In this document: piece after piece, positions 6,227-6,915 of the stretch | How positions within the stretch are numbered: the stretch's first letter is position 1 | Layout: each line of letters begins with the position of its first letter | Assembly (NCBI GenBank): GCA_945890735.1 | Contig: CAMDCZ010000066.1 | Coordinates: forward strand, 1 to 6,915 | Direction: 5' to 3' | Length of the DNA: 6,915 bases | From: Bordetella parapertussis | Lineage (GTDB): Bacteria > Pseudomonadota > Gammaproteobacteria > Burkholderiales > Burkholderiaceae_C | The notes under the pieces: generated by a model | The model's input: only the letters and a program-made list of their open reading frames with translations | Told to the model about the DNA's origin: nothing | Database searches by the model: none | Position numbers and translations under genes: made by a program

Positions 6227-6915
6227 TTAATTGAGTGAAATTTCTCGACCACCCGTCTTGATGATACCGTCAGTTATTTCGCCAATTTCGGTGGTTCCCT
6301 TAAGGAGTTTACCGATGTATTTACCATTGGATTTAACCATGGTAGCTGAGTAATCACCACTACTGGTAACTTTAATGGTGTTGTCTTTAATGGTGGTTGA
6401 AAAATTTTGAAGATTTTTGACTTCAACAGCACTTAATTTAATCCAATTTTTATTTGAAATAATTTTCACATCGATGTTAGATTCACTGATCGACGTCTCA
6501 TCAAACTCCATACCTAAACTGACATTGTCCGCTAAATTAAACACGAAAGTGGCATATGAATCTTCGAAGTTAGTGCTGGAAAATGGCATGAGTTCATTGT
6601 ATGTTTCTGATCTTTTCGTAAAAAGATCCAGATTTAACAGGTTTCCTTCTTTGGCAAAAATTGCCCCGCTGAGTCTGAACTGGTATGGGTATATGTTATT
6701 ATTTTTTTCAAGGAGTTTAACTTCACTTATCGAACCACTGAATCCGTCTCCGTCAGAGGTGGTGACCTTGATAGGAGCGGTGCCGGATATGGTTTTGTTG
6801 GGATCCCTTGGATCTTGACTGAACTTTAAACCAGTTAAGCTGATTGTGCCGGCCAGGCTACTTCCGATGGCTTGGTCATATCTTGTTGCATCAAATTTGA
6901 TGAATTCTAATGATC
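6227..6915 (-). CDS. Unrecognised beta-rich protein, C-terminal 228 residues visible
   Basis: I do not recognise this protein. The minus-strand frame ending at TAA (6229-6227) has no stop up to the right edge, so the Met at 6589 is internal and the gene begins outside the window; I read it back to codon 6913-6911 by hand. The visible part is rich in Ser, Thr, Asn, Gly and charged residues, has no Cys, and shows strand-like segments throughout: GTISLTGLKF, GTAPIKVTTSDGDGFSGSIS, YQFRLSGAIFAKEGNLLNLDLF, YATFVFNLADNVSLGMEF, IDVKIISNKNWIKLSAVEV, and DNTIKVTSSGDYSATMVKSN near the end. It has no membrane segment or aromatic C-terminal barrel signal (it ends REISLN). This looks like a secreted or surface-exposed beta-sandwich-like protein, but without its N-terminus export cannot be judged. 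The beta-barrel candidate follows 9 bp downstream, so the two are probably co-transcribed. Confidence 0.7.
   Translation of the reverse strand, partial: SLEFIKFDATRYDQAIGSSLAGTISLTGLKFSQDPRDPNKTISGTAPIKVTTSDGDGFSGSISEVKLLEKNNNIYPYQFRLSGAIFAKEGNLLNLDLFTKRSETYNELMPFSSTNFEDSYATFVFNLADNVSLGMEFDETSISESNIDVKIISNKNWIKLSAVEVKNLQNFSTTIKDNTIKVTSSGDYSATMVKSNGKYIGKLLKGTTEIGEITDGIIKTGGREISLN

Larger units (their letters stand above)
5124..6915. other. AT-rich segment of unlike composition, possible acquired region
   Basis: From the xerD stop to the right edge, sampled 60-base lines give about 25-52% G+C, averaging near 40%, against about 60% in the first 5.1 kb (for example 63% at 4741-4800 and 32% at 5161-5220). 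The change occurs within a few tens of bases. Both genes inside use AT-ending codons and have no housekeeping relatives I can name. I see no direct repeat, tRNA gene, transposase or integrase of its own at the boundary, and the far end is outside the window, so horizontal acquisition is an inference from composition only. Confidence 0.6.

Noticed and set aside
6417..6818. Open frame of 133 codons on the + strand in the AT-rich region
   Set aside because: It lies wholly antisense to a minus-strand frame that is open from 6227 to the window edge, has no ribosome site, and reads as an unremarkable composition-driven sequence.

Overview
The window looks like a chromosomal segment of a betaproteobacterium, most likely Burkholderiales and probably Comamonadaceae. 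The reasons are a GC-rich housekeeping block, a solitary Bug/TctC-type periplasmic binding protein (a family greatly expanded in that order), and a tas-plsY / yajQ / murB / xerD neighbourhood that I recall from that group (not searched).

Layout. Positions 2-1699 (+) hold the tail of a Tas-like aldo/keto reductase (its first codons are off the window), then plsY 3 bp later. A short imperfect palindrome lies across the plsY stop codon. Positions 1707-2192 (-) hold yajQ, convergent with plsY and divergent from murB. Positions 2232-5123 (+) form a tight array murB-bug-xerD, with a 1-bp stop/start overlap and then a 26-bp overlap, so probably one transcript from a promoter in the 39-bp yajQ/murB gap. 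These genes act respectively in phospholipid synthesis, c-di-GMP/nucleotide sensing, peptidoglycan precursor synthesis, solute capture in the periplasm, and chromosome dimer resolution. The known roles do not form one pathway.

Immediately after the xerD stop, base composition drops from about 60% to about 40% GC (from counts of sampled lines) and stays low to the end. This part holds two minus-strand genes I do not recognise. One is a 360-residue protein with a signal peptide and a C-terminal Phe, which looks like an outer-membrane beta-barrel. Upstream of it is the C-terminal 228 residues of a larger beta-rich protein whose frame stays open to the window edge. They are 9 bp apart and probably co-transcribed, reading towards xerD.

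The most unusual signal is a near-perfect intrinsic terminator (8-bp stem counting the closing T-A pair, 4-nt loop, eight T) embedded in the signal-peptide codons of the barrel gene. It points the same way as transcription and could make the second gene's expression depend on its own translation. There is no stretch over 300 bases without a gene, and I saw no tRNA, rRNA, CRISPR array or intact insertion sequence.
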